A DNA stretch of 46,542 bases from a virus (IMGVR_UViG_3300048586_000850:1-46542), one strand, 5' to 3'; counted from the first letter of the stretch, positions 30,453-39,336 are shown. The notes: a model not told the origin generated them from the sequence alone. Made by a program: numbers and translations.

Positions 30453-32345
30453 CTATGCCCTCGTCACCGTGAGAGTGAGAGACACCAGCTGCACCGTCGC
30501 TGCCGATTCGACTTCGAGCTTGATGTAGTCGCCCGCGTTGAGTGCCGTACTCCAGCCCGTCAGCGTTGACGACTGCGCCTTGATCTGCGCAGTGAGAGTG
30601 GGCTTCGCGGATGCGACGATCGAATCCCCGTTCGTCGGTGGGAAGTTCGCGTACGAGTCCTTCCATATGTCGATGATGATGGACCCGGCCGCATCGGCGA
30701 CCAGTTCCCAGCCCGTGATCGTGCATGCGAATGGAACGCGAAACGAGATTGGTTGCTCTCCGGCCGCGATCGCTGCTCCACCACCGTTGATCTGGAACGT
30801 GATGGCACCCGAGGTACTGCCCGATCGCTTGATAACCCCACCATCGTTGATGAAGGTCGCGATCTCGCCCGTGGTCGTGTTCTTGACTAAGCGAGCGAGC
30901 CCTGCCGCGATATTGCTCGTCGTAGGATCGGCTGCAATCGATTGAAACGCCGATGTTAAATAATCATCAACCGTTACTCGCGAATGAAATTGAGTCAACG
31001 CCGCTGCCGCACTCGTACCCTGGGTATAGGTGACGTGCATCCGACCGTTGACGGCATCCCGCTTGAACAACGTGTTGGTGTTCGCCGTATATTCCAGCCA
31101 AACTGCAGCGCCGACACCGATAGCACCATTGAGGTGAGCAACACCGCCCGCACCCGAGAAGATGCCTTGAACGGCTGTCACATAATTGTTGAATGTTCCA
31201 TTGAACGCTTCTAGGCTCGCGAAACCACTGTCTGCCGAATTGCGAACGTGGAAGTTACCGCCACTGTTCTTTAGTCGAGTATTGGTCCCGAGTTGTATTT
31301 GGCCTATTGGGAAGTCGATTAAACCCGTGTTCCCGTATATCGTTTGCGCGGCGATAGGAACGCCAGTTATGGTGGGCGTCACGATAAACGATGTATCGAC
31401 GACACTCAGCGATGATCCGATGACAGCGCCAATAGTACTGCGAATCGCAAACGATGGAGACGACGATAGTAGGCCGTTTGTGCCTCCCGTCCGAAACACC
31501 AAGAGATTTCTGTAGTGGCCCGAAACAGGGGACGAAGGAATAGATGGAGTCCCTCCTAGGTAGGTCACTTCAAACGCAGATTGGTTAACCGCGCTCGCCA
31601 AAGAACCGTAGTCGTTAACTCTTATGCCGGATCGATCGCCCGTGTTAACCGGAAGTACCGACAGGGACCGTGCCGATTGCACAGCCATGCCGATTCCGAG
31701 AAGGCCCGTTGAAATAATGTCGCCTACCTCTAAGCCTGCTCTCGCCGTGTCGTCGTTCGTGTTGAGCCGGAAGACCTGGCCAACGTTTCGAATGCGCGGT
31801 CCTGTGAGCCCTCCCAGGACAATGGACGCGTCGAAGACCTGCGAGGCTTGGAACGTGTTTCCGCTCGTGAAGACGTTGCTGGCGTTCTTCAGAACGACGT
31901 TACTCGTAAGCCTCGCATCGAGAATGGTACCGATAAGCTTGCTTGCGCTAAGCGTCGTGATCCACGAAGGGTCCGCATAGCTAAAATCGTTTCGAACGAC
32001 TTGCGATGATAGCCGTGAGTTGTCGAGCGTACCAAACAGATCGGCCGCGTTTCCCGAAGTCGCGATCGCGGCGAGACCAGACGTCGGGGTGTAGGCACCG
32101 AGGGCGGAGAGGAGATCGGCCGCACTCACGTACCCCAACATCGATTTCACTTGCGAGATCGTGAGCCCCTGGGGATTCTCTGACGTCGCCACGTCGTTTC
32201 CCAATAGCGTATAGGGCGGGATTGGCTCGGAGTTGCCGGGCGGCCCAGCTGGCCCCTGCGGTGTCGAACCAAGTTTCACGACGATCTTCGGAGCGGTTAA
32301 CAGTCGGAGCGTTAGTTTATTCGCATGGCCGAATGCGACAGGCAT
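30453..32345 (-). CDS. long tail fibre protein
   Basis: A 630-aa protein; MPVAFGHANKLTLRLL at ATG 32345 (overlapping TAATG of the upstream gene) is the preferred start, since the frame is open only artificially beyond. A short collagen-like Gly-Pro stretch (GSTPQGPAGPPGNSEPIPP) is followed by fibre-type repeats such as SGLAAIATSGNAADLFGTLD and SASKLIGTILDARLTSNVVL, with many T/S/N. The C-terminal 150 residues are a beta-rich knob (EQPISFRVPFACTITGWELV; DAAGSIIIDIWKDSYANFP). These are typical of phage fibres and baseplate fibres, so host recognition is the likely role. Confidence 0.75.
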   Translation of the reverse strand: MPVAFGHANKLTLRLLTAPKIVVKLGSTPQGPAGPPGNSEPIPPYTLLGNDVATSENPQGLTISQVKSMLGYVSAADLLSALGAYTPTSGLAAIATSGNAADLFGTLDNSRLSSQVVRNDFSYADPSWITTLSASKLIGTILDARLTSNVVLKNASNVFTSGNTFQASQVFDASIVLGGLTGPRIRNVGQVFRLNTNDDTARAGLEVGDIISTGLLGIGMAVQSARSLSVLPVNTGDRSGIRVNDYGSLASAVNQSAFEVTYLGGTPSIPSSPVSGHYRNLLVFRTGGTNGLLSSSPSFAIRSTIGAVIGSSLSVVDTSFIVTPTITGVPIAAQTIYGNTGLIDFPIGQIQLGTNTRLKNSGGNFHVRNSADSGFASLEAFNGTFNNYVTAVQGIFSGAGGVAHLNGAIGVGAAVWLEYTANTNTLFKRDAVNGRMHVTYTQGTSAAAALTQFHSRVTVDDYLTSAFQSIAADPTTSNIAAGLARLVKNTTTGEIATFINDGGVIKRSGSTSGAITFQINGGGAAIAAGEQPISFRVPFACTITGWELVADAAGSIIIDIWKDSYANFPPTNGDSIVASAKPTLTAQIKAQSSTLTGWSTALNAGDYIKLEVESAATVQLVSLTLTVTRA

Positions 32346-32731
32346 TATGCGACACCTCGAATATCTCGGTGCAGGGTGATTGACCCCTTGAGAATCCTGA
32401 CGCATCGATCGAGTGAATCGGTAGCGTCCCAGTCGTACCAAAACTTGGATTCATCGTCGGTTGCAAAATCGCCAGCCACGACTGCTAAAGTCCGCGCTCG
32501 AGGCAGACTGATCCTCACCCAGCGGTTGTTCAACTCTGGATCAGCATCCGCTACCAATTCCACGTCCCACGCGAATGCAACCGGGGAATCCGGAGATGGA
32601 TCGCGCTTCGCTTTGAAATCAAACGTCCAGCCGGTCATGTCGAACGGCGTACCGTCGGAGTCGACGATCTGCAAGAATTCGACTATGTCGGTTCCCTGTT
32701 CGATATCGAGATCTCTGATTTCCGCTTCCAT
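32345..32731 (-). CDS. baseplate-type protein, BppU N-terminal-like
   Basis: A 128-aa beta-rich protein beginning EAEIRDLDIEQGTDIVEFLQ with the patterns DSDGTPFDMTGWTFDFKAK and RWVRISLPRARTL; it resembles the small N-terminal beta domain of baseplate upper proteins, which anchors fibres. It directly precedes the long fibre gene and overlaps it (TAATG), which suits an adaptor joining the fibre to the tail. Confidence 0.5.
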   Translation of the reverse strand: MEAEIRDLDIEQGTDIVEFLQIVDSDGTPFDMTGWTFDFKAKRDPSPDSPVAFAWDVELVADADPELNNRWVRISLPRARTLAVVAGDFATDDESKFWYDWDATDSLDRCVRILKGSITLHRDIRGVA

Positions 32732-32734
32732 GGC

Positions 32735-33073
32735 TTAGGCTCGACAATTGATTTGGAGTTCTCGGTGGATCGGATCGAAACCGATTCCGGTGATGTTGAG
32801 AATCGATTGGCTGTTGTCTCGTCCGTGCCACACGATCCGCATCGTCTCATCCACCCCTGAGGCATTTCTGCGACGCATCGACACGAGATAGCCGAATGTT
32901 GCGACGACCTGGTTGGAGGAATTGGTTTCACCGGCCGACTGCTGAACGATCTTTGCGGGCTGCCTCTTGATCGACGTATCGACCCATGTAACTACGTTCT
33001 GCTTCGTCGCGGGGTCCCGAGACGTGATAGGTTTTTGGATTGTGATTCGTTCGCGTAACTCACCGGCTCGCAT
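32735..33073 (-). CDS. phage head-tail adaptor (head closure) protein
   Basis: A 112-aa protein with the family start MRAGELRERITIQKPITSRD, then VTWVDTSIKRQPAKIVQQSA and the closing ITGIGFDPIHRELQINC. This is the SPP1 gp16-like/DUF head-tail adaptor fold that plugs the connector before the tail joins. Its place after the connector gene (33086-33706) fits. Confident by order and N-terminal pattern. Confidence 0.75.
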   Translation of the reverse strand: MRAGELRERITIQKPITSRDPATKQNVVTWVDTSIKRQPAKIVQQSAGETNSSNQVVATFGYLVSMRRRNASGVDETMRIVWHGRDNSQSILNITGIGFDPIHRELQINCRA

Positions 33074-33085
33074 GGATATTGAACC

Positions 33086-33706
33086 TCAGTGAACGTAACG
33101 ATTTGTTTTAAGTGCCTCGATCAATTCGGAGTACGCGAACTCGATCGACTTGCTAATTGTTCCGACGAGAACGGTCTCGCGATTCGCATACCAGTGACCA
33201 ATCAGCAACAGGCAAGCTTGCTTTGCGGTGCCCACGCATCGAAGCGGAGAGTCCGGCTCGAGGCCTGCGTCACACTCGACTTTGAACGAGTCGATGTACC
33301 CGTCTTGCACGGCAGGCCAAATCGCGTTCGGCGGAAGGGAAATGAACGCGGGCCTGGTGTATTGCTCCAATTCATAATCGGTGAGCGTCTCCTGAGCTCC
33401 ACCAGCGATACGGTAGGTGACAGATCGCACCGCGGTAACGGGGCTGACCTCTAGTGGCAGGTCGAGAATCCTATTGGCGCAGACGCCCGGAAAGTTTCGC
33501 CAACGAATAACGAGCGGCCGGGAGCCTAACATCCAATTGGAATCTCTCTCGACGCACTCGACGGCCGCAATGATCAGCCTGTTCAAAAGCTTGTCATCGT
33601 CTCCGGGATTCTCGACGACTTGAGCGCGAGCCTCTGCCAATGTGATGAAGGTAGATGGCAACTCGTTCGAAAAGATCGAAGGCTTTGTGCTTTGTTCGCG
33701 GGTCAT
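33086..33706 (-). CDS. head-tail connector protein (gp6-like)
   Basis: A 206-aa protein. Pattern ITLAEARAQVVENPGDDDKL-LNRLIIAAVECVERDSNWMLGSR matches the helical start of the HK97 gp6/SPP1 gp15 connector family, followed by PLEVSPVTAVRSVTYR and a final helix (LLLIGHWYANRETVLVGTIS). The connector ring sits under the portal. The gene is just upstream of the head closure gene in the late operon. Confidence 0.75.
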   Translation of the reverse strand: MTREQSTKPSIFSNELPSTFITLAEARAQVVENPGDDDKLLNRLIIAAVECVERDSNWMLGSRPLVIRWRNFPGVCANRILDLPLEVSPVTAVRSVTYRIAGGAQETLTDYELEQYTRPAFISLPPNAIWPAVQDGYIDSFKVECDAGLEPDSPLRCVGTAKQACLLLIGHWYANRETVLVGTISKSIEFAYSELIEALKTNRYVH

Positions 33707-33731
33707 TGTGTCCCTTTTTCGGATGCGAGAA

Positions 33732-33935
33732 TCAATTTCGCTCGAGCTTGGTGAGGTGCCATCCTCGACACTGATGGCACCAGTAAGCCCGCACCGGGTA
33801 CGGGCCCGAACTCTGATCGGGATACATCCGCCTCCAGGCGATGATTTCGTGGAGGCATGCTATCGCCAATCTCTGGTCGCGATAGCGTGTTTTCCCGCAT
33901 GAGGTTCTTTTCCTCCGACGTCGGCGATGAGTCAT
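33732..33935 (-). CDS. small Cys-pair protein of late operon
   Basis: A 67-aa basic protein from ATG 33935 with GAGAGG about ten bases upstream. Its C-terminus YWCHQCRGWHLTKLERN carries a C-x2-C next to GWHLT, a small zinc-type motif I have seen in phage and planctomycete proteins. The alternative frame over the same bases (33703-33951) has no such pattern. Confidence 0.5.
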   Translation of the reverse strand: MTHRRRRRKRTSCGKTRYRDQRLAIACLHEIIAWRRMYPDQSSGPYPVRAYWCHQCRGWHLTKLERN

Positions 33936-33947
33936 TCATAAGGCCTC

Positions 33948-34403
33948 TCAAATCCCGCTCGTGGTACTGAGGATGTAGTCAACTGCGATCGTGTAATCAC
34001 CTGATTCGCTGCCGTCTCCCGCTGGAGAATACAACGTGCGAGCACCAGCTGGTGAGCAATCCGAAACAAACACTTTCCCCAGCTGTCGCGGCTGACCGTC
34101 CTCGTCTGGGTAATCATCGATAGAGACCTCTCCACGGAATCCCTGCAGGTGATTGCGTATCGCTCGCATCACCACGATTCCATTTCGTTTATTGATTGCG
34201 AAGATGTTGATTTGCACGCGAGTGTGGTCGAGCTCCGGATTGCCAATCAGCTGATAGTTCGACTCGCAGGAGATCACAGTTGTGGTCACGTAGGTCGAAA
34301 CATCCGATGGCTCTCGCTGATCTCGTCGATCCGGTGTGTAACGAAATCCAGCGGACTCCTCGATCATGGCGAGAAGTGCCGCAACAGCGAGCTCGGCTTC
34401 CAT
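33948..34403 (-). CDS. tail completion/terminator-type protein
   Basis: A 151-aa protein: helix LAVAALLAMIEESAGFRYTP, strands YVTTTVISCESNYQLIG and VQINIFAINKRNGIVVMRAI, and a beta end (DYTIAVDYILSTTSG). It resembles the DUF3168/gp10-terminator-type proteins that cap the tail tube. Position between capsid and connector genes is compatible but not decisive. Confidence 0.5.
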   Translation of the reverse strand: MEAELAVAALLAMIEESAGFRYTPDRRDQREPSDVSTYVTTTVISCESNYQLIGNPELDHTRVQINIFAINKRNGIVVMRAIRNHLQGFRGEVSIDDYPDEDGQPRQLGKVFVSDCSPAGARTLYSPAGDGSESGDYTIAVDYILSTTSGI

Positions 34404-34406
34404 GGT

Positions 34407-34718
34407 TTACTCACGCGATTGAACGATGAGTCGCTTTGACGGCTCGGTGGATTCGATGACTTGAATGGCAGCATCCTCACCGAGAGCTTTGATGAATTCG
34501 TCCTTCCACTTTGGATTCACCGGGCCCGGAACAAAAGACACTGCGAACGGACCTCGTCGCACCGACTTTTTTCCCTTTCGGGTAAGCCATTCTGCGATCT
34601 GCTCACGCAATAGGTTTGCTTCTTTCTCCGCTGCCGCTGCGTGCTTCGCCAGTAGCTTTCTTTTAGCATCGGCCGCAACGAAGTCGTGGAGGATCTGAAG
34701 GTCGATCTCTGTTGCCAT
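34407..34718 (-). CDS. hypothetical late protein, coiled
   Basis: A 103-aa protein from ATG 34718 (MATEIDLQILHDFVAADAKR). Strong coiled helix (KLLAKHAAAAEKEANLLREQ), then a charged beta part (KKSVRRGPFAVSFVPG) with an ending strand (AIQVIESTEPSKRLIVQSRE). A role as head completion or scaffold-like protein is a guess. Confidence 0.45.
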   Translation of the reverse strand: MATEIDLQILHDFVAADAKRKLLAKHAAAAEKEANLLREQIAEWLTRKGKKSVRRGPFAVSFVPGPVNPKWKDEFIKALGEDAAIQVIESTEPSKRLIVQSRE

Positions 34719-34725
34719 GTAGTGC

Positions 34726-35031
34726 TCAGTGGATACGAATCCAGGATCGATGCCGAGCGTGTCGCTGCGGTATCGGTGATGGACTCTCGGATTGTGGCTG
34801 GCTCTCTGGTGAGGCCTCTGGTTCCGATTCTGCCGATGTCTCGACGGTCTCGGGTTCAACGGCGGATCCGCTGCCAGGCTCGGTTGCACGCTCCTCGTCT
34901 AGGGGCTGTGCGGTTTCCTCGGCCGCAGCGAATCCGCCGGAGATCAATTGCTCGGCGACCTTTTCCGATGCATTCCAGGTCTCACCGGCCGTGCGACTTT
35001 TCCAATCGCGGGTCATGGTAATCTTGGGCAT
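34726..35031 (-). CDS. hypothetical protein, disordered acidic tail
   Basis: A 101-aa protein with AGGGGG before ATG 35031. The first ~40 residues are ordered (TMTRDWKSRTAGETWNASEK), then it is Glu/Ser/Pro-rich to the end. Similar small, acidic-tailed proteins occur next to phage capsid genes, where some act as decoration or head fibre base proteins, but no family match is claimed. Confidence 0.4.
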   Translation of the reverse strand: MPKITMTRDWKSRTAGETWNASEKVAEQLISGGFAAAEETAQPLDEERATEPGSGSAVEPETVETSAESEPEASPESQPQSESPSPIPQRHARHRSWIRIH

Positions 35032-35067
35032 ATCGGATCCCCCTCTGGTTCAGGTGCGGAGTTTGGT

Positions 35068-35295
35068 TTAGCGACGTCGTCCATTCCTTTTGGGAACGGG
35101 CTTCGGTTTCTTTGGTTGGCTCGGTGGATTCACCACCGTGTTCCCATCGGTCGATTTACCGGCAGACTCGTTACCGAATTCGACCGCTTCGACGGCGATG
35201 CCTCGCCGTAGGTAAATGAGGGCCGCACCCGTAGGAACGTCATAGCTACGGCCCTCTCGATATCCTCGCCAGGAGGACAAGAATGAAAGCTTCAT
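35068..35295 (-). CDS. small protein beside capsid gene
   Basis: A 75-aa protein starting MKLSFLSSWRGYREGRSYDV, coupled to the capsid stop (TAATG). The compact N-terminus resembles a small beta-barrel (GAALIYLRRGIAVEAVEFGN), and the C-terminus is basic and Pro-rich. Unknown, possibly a head decoration or connector component. Confidence 0.45.
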   Translation of the reverse strand: MKLSFLSSWRGYREGRSYDVPTGAALIYLRRGIAVEAVEFGNESAGKSTDGNTVVNPPSQPKKPKPVPKRNGRRR

Positions 35296-36821
35296 TACGC
35301 GGCGGCTGCCTTGATTCCAATGAATGCACCGCCGTTCGTGGCGTCTCCAATATCGTGAGCCTGAATGGCCCCTCGCATCAGCAGACGCACGCCGAGTTCG
35401 TCGGTGTCGAAGTAACGTTCAGTCGAAAGGGCGATTTGGATATCGCGACGAAGTCCAACAATCAGAGATTGCATCAAGTCACCAAACCCACCGAGCCAGG
35501 TGCCAGCGGCAATGGCTCCCTGGGTCTTCGGAAAGATGGAACAGAAGACCACCGGGTACCCCTTAAACATGAGGCGTCGACGCCCAGTCCCGTCGCTGAT
35601 CTCCATGGCGTCATTTCCGCCAGCTGCATCCTTAATGGGTGCCATGGCGAGAGTGTAGAATCGCTTGTTCACGAACCAAGCGCATCGATCGTCGTCCGCG
35701 TATTCCTCCACTCGACCGATGATCGCATTGAACATCGTTTCGGTAAAAGCAGCGTAGCTCAACGTGCCGTTCGCAGGAGTGTAAACCGATCCGGCTGCGA
35801 GAGCGGGGAGGATGCCCGTGAACCCTCCGGATGCGGCGTTACCGGTTCCGAGGAATCCGGTCTTGTCTAACTGCTTCGCGGCCGCTCGTGCGAGGCGCAC
35901 GGTCACGTTATCGGCGATGTCGATGATCGCATCCTCCGACAACTCGGAGCTGATGCGAGTCAGTGCACCGAGCTTATTCGCGAGCAGGCGGTAGGAGGCA
36001 TAATCGAAATCGAGTTCCGGTACCGCGGTACGCTCGGACGCCGCTCCGGTCGCTCCCATCCATGCTGCTTCGGGATCCCCAACCTCTTTGGTCACATCGA
36101 GGGTATCGCTCGACATACGACGCACGTCGGCGTATTCGAGGACGCGACCGTACCGAAATGCGTAGCTGATGATCGTCGTCGCCAACTCGGTCGGAATGAG
36201 GAATCCACCCTTGGTATCGACTCCACCGGTCTGAGCGGCTTGTATCGCGATGCCATGCTTAGCGCACCATTCGCGAGATTCCTTGTGATCAAACAAAGCA
36301 GCCAAGTAGAATCGACCTGCGGTGTAAGCTTGGGCTTCTGCGTTCGGACCGGCAAACGCCTGCAGTGTTCGACCGAGCCTGTATTGAGCAGGAACGATGA
36401 TCGCCACCGGAGCCACGTCGAGGCTACCCCCAGCAGGAGGCGATTGAGGATTCGACTGCCCATCGGCCAATCGCTGTGCAGCGATCCGCGCTGCATTGTC
36501 TTCGATCCGCTTTGCTTGCTTGAGAGCGTTCTCAAGCTTTTCAATCTTCCCCGGCTTGAAGTCTGCGGCTCCTGGAGATCCAGTCCCTAGAATCGCGTCT
36601 ACCTCCGAGAGCTCCTCGTCGGTCATGTCTCGCTTTTCGGATTCGCAGTCTTGGCGAATGGCTTCGACGCGTGTTTGTAACGCATTGATCTCATCACGGA
36701 TTTGCTGAGAGTTTCTCAATTCGTTGTGAATCGGAAACTGATGAGACATTTGAGATGCCGCGAGAACGGCCAGGCCTGCGAGGGTGGTAGCGTTGCGCAG
36801 TGCAAAAGGAGTGAGACGCAC
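35295..36821 (-). CDS. major capsid protein, HK97 fold
   Basis: A 508-aa protein from a GTG at 36821 with GGAG seven bases upstream. The first ~25 residues are a short hydrophobic stretch (LAGLAVLAASQM) that is odd for a capsid; an alternative start is MSHQFPIHNELRNSQQ (36749). Residues about 30-130 form the coiled delta domain that is removed by the head protease. The core has the HK97 signs: GGVDTKGGFLIPTELATTII, an N-arm region, LTRISSELSEDA in the spine helix, GTGNAASGGFTGIL, AWFVNKRFYTLAM and the ending RYFDTDELGVRLLMRGAIQA. It forms the icosahedral shell. It is on the opposite strand from the terminase and protease genes. Confidence 0.85.
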   Translation of the reverse strand: MRLTPFALRNATTLAGLAVLAASQMSHQFPIHNELRNSQQIRDEINALQTRVEAIRQDCESEKRDMTDEELSEVDAILGTGSPGAADFKPGKIEKLENALKQAKRIEDNAARIAAQRLADGQSNPQSPPAGGSLDVAPVAIIVPAQYRLGRTLQAFAGPNAEAQAYTAGRFYLAALFDHKESREWCAKHGIAIQAAQTGGVDTKGGFLIPTELATTIISYAFRYGRVLEYADVRRMSSDTLDVTKEVGDPEAAWMGATGAASERTAVPELDFDYASYRLLANKLGALTRISSELSEDAIIDIADNVTVRLARAAAKQLDKTGFLGTGNAASGGFTGILPALAAGSVYTPANGTLSYAAFTETMFNAIIGRVEEYADDDRCAWFVNKRFYTLAMAPIKDAAGGNDAMEISDGTGRRRLMFKGYPVVFCSIFPKTQGAIAAGTWLGGFGDLMQSLIVGLRRDIQIALSTERYFDTDELGVRLLMRGAIQAHDIGDATNGGAFIGIKAAAA

Positions 36822-37098
36822 TTGTTTTCTCCAGAATCAAAACAGAACAGAACTTGCCGACAAAGCGTTGCACCTTCTGTGCCTATCGAGGCCGAAAAAT
36901 ATTTACAAGGGGAAACCAAAAATAAATTCGATCGGTATTGCGTCGACCAAAAAGACTGATAGTAAGGAAAAAGCCTGAGCGAATGAATCGCCGCAATCAT
37001 ACGACCTCCGTGTTCCTGGGTCTTTTCAACGTGTGATTGCGTGCGGCATGACGCCGCTAGGCTTTAACAACCTGTTGCACCACAGCAGAGGAATGAGG
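36822..37098. promoter_or_regulatory. divergent control region between capsid and envelope/packaging operons
   Basis: 277 bases with no gene, AT-rich near 36890-36970. It must contain the promoters for both the minus-strand late operon and the plus-strand operon starting at 37099. I see no clear -35/-10 pair; TAAATAT on the minus strand (about 36900) is the best -10-like string. It also marks the left breakpoint if the packaging block was inverted. Confidence 0.45.
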
Positions 37099-37689
37099 AT
37101 GTTCAGAGCGTCCATTTTGGCCATGATGGCCGTATGTCTTTTCGCCCTAGGATGTGACTCTCCCGAATGGAGAGAGATTCGTTACCCTGCGGAGATCCCC
37201 GTCGCGAATGTGCCAATGCGATTGCGGCAAACCAATTGGGTGGATCGTGCTAACTCAGGCTCGTGCGTCATTGCATCGAGTGTGTCGCTACTGCGATGGC
37301 ACAATGAAGATGCGATCGCAGATTATTTTCGACGCAACTACGCGGGCGGACAAACGGCAACGTCGATCAAACGAATCTGGGCGCAACACAAGATCCCAAT
37401 GGAATCGGAGGAGGACGGCCGTCCTGAATTCCTCGAATGGTGTTCGAACACGAGGCGTCCCGCCATCATCTGGTTCTTTCCGAATCACTGCGTGACGTTC
37501 GTCGGGTTTTCAAATTGGAACGGACGCCAGGTCGCCTGGCTGCTGGATAACAATCGGGTCGAGCGGTTCATCCCGATTGAGCGCGGGGAATTCATTCGCG
37601 CGTGGAGATCATACGGTGGGTTTGCTATGGCAACGACATTAGAGCCATGCCCGCCTTTACCGCGTCAAGGTTATGAGGTGATTCAATGA
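37099..37689 (+). CDS. lipoprotein with papain/C39-like catalytic residues
   Basis: A 196-aa protein; ATG 37099 has AGAGGA six bases upstream. Residues 1-19 are a lipoprotein signal (SILAMMAVCLFALGCDS) with C19 as the lipid attachment. The mature part has C56 in ANSGSCVIASSVSLL, H130 in FFPNHCVTFVGFSNW and D150-N151 in VAWLLDNNRVERF, the order and spacing of a papain-like/C39-type cysteine peptidase fold. This suggests an outer-envelope cysteine hydrolase or an inactive fold. It is the first of four envelope-type genes (37099-39336) upstream of the packaging genes, so it may act in lysis, superinfection exclusion or particle entry. No identity with a known phage lysin is seen. Confidence 0.6.
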   Translation: MFRASILAMMAVCLFALGCDSPEWREIRYPAEIPVANVPMRLRQTNWVDRANSGSCVIASSVSLLRWHNEDAIADYFRRNYAGGQTATSIKRIWAQHKIPMESEEDGRPEFLEWCSNTRRPAIIWFFPNHCVTFVGFSNWNGRQVAWLLDNNRVERFIPIERGEFIRAWRSYGGFAMATTLEPCPPLPRQGYEVIQ

Positions 37690-38417
37690 CCCGTCAGGAT
37701 GTAGTTGTTAGCTTTTCGATCGGTAGCTCGTTCATACTGCTCGTCTGTACGTTGCTGGTCGCGTTCGCGATTTTCTCTCAGCCGATTCTCGAACCGTCTC
37801 CCATCATCGCACCGCCTCGACTGGGTCCCGCATCAACGGGATTGAAAGAGGCAATCGACGAGCTGAAATATGGCCCCGTCAATCGCGATCGACAGAACGA
37901 GGTGAAGGACGGATTGCTCTCTCGTCTGCGGGCTCGCCGAGCTCCGTCGTGTGCACCGCAGACCTACGCGAACGGGTCGGTCCCCGCATATCGGATCGGA
38001 TGCAATCCGGCTCAGGAGATCTCGATCACGTGCCCGCCTCGATCGACCGGTGCAACGACAGAGTCTGGGGTCGAGTATCCAGCGATTGTACCGAGAGCGC
38101 CCGAACTACCGCCGAGCATCGACTGGGTCCTACCCCCGCCAGCCTCCAATCCACCGAGCTGTCCGAATTGTCCCGTTACACGCACGGAACTAAAGACCGG
38201 TGCATTCTTCTGCTCACATTGCCGGAGCCCATGCGTCGGAGATGAGTGGCATACGGACTGGCTGCCAGACGGCACGCCTCTCACCTACCTTTGCACGCGG
38301 TGCAATTCCCGATTGAGCGATTCTCAGAAACGTTCGGTCTACCAACGTTACATCCAGAAACAACAGGCCTCGCCCGATTCATTGCGAGGTGCTCTCTACC
38401 CCGAGGTATCCCCGTGA
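37686..38417 (+). CDS. membrane protein with Cys-rich zinc ribbon
   Basis: A 243-aa protein, ATGA-coupled to the lipoprotein gene. One N-terminal membrane helix (SSFILLVCTLLVAFAIF, residues about 14-32), a Pro-rich middle and a Cys-rich C-terminal part: CPNCPVT, FFCSHCRSPC and YLCTRCNS, which look like two zinc ribbons. The Pro-rich linker (PPRLGPASTG, PELPPSIDWVLPPPASNPPS) indicates a spacer. Role unknown; position suggests an envelope complex with its neighbours. Confidence 0.55.
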   Translation: MTRQDVVVSFSIGSSFILLVCTLLVAFAIFSQPILEPSPIIAPPRLGPASTGLKEAIDELKYGPVNRDRQNEVKDGLLSRLRARRAPSCAPQTYANGSVPAYRIGCNPAQEISITCPPRSTGATTESGVEYPAIVPRAPELPPSIDWVLPPPASNPPSCPNCPVTRTELKTGAFFCSHCRSPCVGDEWHTDWLPDGTPLTYLCTRCNSRLSDSQKRSVYQRYIQKQQASPDSLRGALYPEVSP

Positions 38418-39061
38418 TGCGTGGTCTGCAAATCCTTTTTATGCTCGTGTGTTTGGTGGTCGGCGGTCACGCCTTTGGGCAAACGGACATCGGTCGGATT
38501 CATCTGATCTACGTGGGCGATGCAAATGATCCACAGCTGAAGTGGTTCACAACGAATGCCGATCTCGCCGCACTGAAGAAGGCGGTCACGTTCTCACACC
38601 TACAGACGACCGACCAAATCTTTCGCGAGAGGTACCAACCGATTCTTGGGAGCACCGTGCCCATGGTGATTCTCGAACGCGGTGACGGTGGAACGATCTA
38701 TGCGGCAGACGGTCAGGCGTTCCCACGCACGGGGAGCGACTTATTTAACGCAATGCGAGTGAGTTACCATCAGGCGACCAACGCAATGCGTGCCGAGGCC
38801 CAACGACCCGAACAGGTGTTCGGTGAGAGTCCTCCATGTATCGGACCGGACTGTCCAGATAACAGGTTCCCCAATTTGAGTTTCCCGTCGATCGACGGAT
38901 CGCGGAGGGTCCCGGATGCTCGACTACCATTCGCGGAGGGAGTCGTAGATCGAGCAACCAATTTTGTTTGGCTCATCTTCGCGATCGCCGCTTTTGCCTT
39001 CATGGGCTTCGTTCTGCTGTTGAGCGTCTGGCTCGTTTCTATTTTTATGAGGAAGCCTTGA
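38417..39061 (+). CDS. secreted or membrane-anchored protein, signal peptide and C-terminal TM
   Basis: A 214-aa protein whose ATG overlaps the previous stop (TGATG). A signal peptide lies at residues 1-22 (LQILFMLVCLVVGGHAFGQT), then a soluble domain (HLIYVGDANDPQLKWFTTNA; MVILERGDGGTIYAADGQAF), a Cys pair (CIGPDCPD) and a C-terminal membrane helix (FVWLIFAIAAFAFMGFVLLL). It would be anchored in the membrane with the domain outside. No family recognised. Confidence 0.55.
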   Translation: MRGLQILFMLVCLVVGGHAFGQTDIGRIHLIYVGDANDPQLKWFTTNADLAALKKAVTFSHLQTTDQIFRERYQPILGSTVPMVILERGDGGTIYAADGQAFPRTGSDLFNAMRVSYHQATNAMRAEAQRPEQVFGESPPCIGPDCPDNRFPNLSFPSIDGSRRVPDARLPFAEGVVDRATNFVWLIFAIAAFAFMGFVLLLSVWLVSIFMRKP

Positions 39062-39336
39062 TGTTTGCACCTTCGATGTTACTGGTCTATGCAGGTCTCC
39101 TGCTCTTCATATCGTTCATGTTCATAGCCTCTGTCGGTCTCCTGTGTTGGTGGTTGCTCAGTCGCAAGCGAGCAAACTCCGAAGCCGCGCATTCCACTGC
39201 TATCATGGCGGGAATCGATTGGCGGGATGGACTGAACGATGACGAGATTGAGATCATGCGATCACGAGCCAATCGACTGGCGAGCGAGCAACTCGAGCGC
39301 ACCGCAGTCGATAAGTTTCGGCAGCTAATCCAATAG
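39061..39336 (+). CDS. small membrane protein
   Basis: A 91-aa protein coupled to the previous gene by TGATG. An N-terminal membrane span lies at about residues 7-33 (LLVYAGLLLFISFMFIASVG), ending LLCWWLLSRKRAN, then a cytoplasmic part with acidic helices (GLNDDEIEIMRSRANRLASE). Could be a holin-like or spanin-type protein by size and topology, but nothing proves it. Confidence 0.5.
   Translation: MFAPSMLLVYAGLLLFISFMFIASVGLLCWWLLSRKRANSEAAHSTAIMAGIDWRDGLNDDEIEIMRSRANRLASEQLERTAVDKFRQLIQ

Noticed and set aside
33703-33951. 82-aa minus-strand frame overlapping the connector start
   Set aside because: The overlapping 67-aa frame has the recognisable YWCHQCRGWHLT motif; two real genes in these same bases are unlikely.
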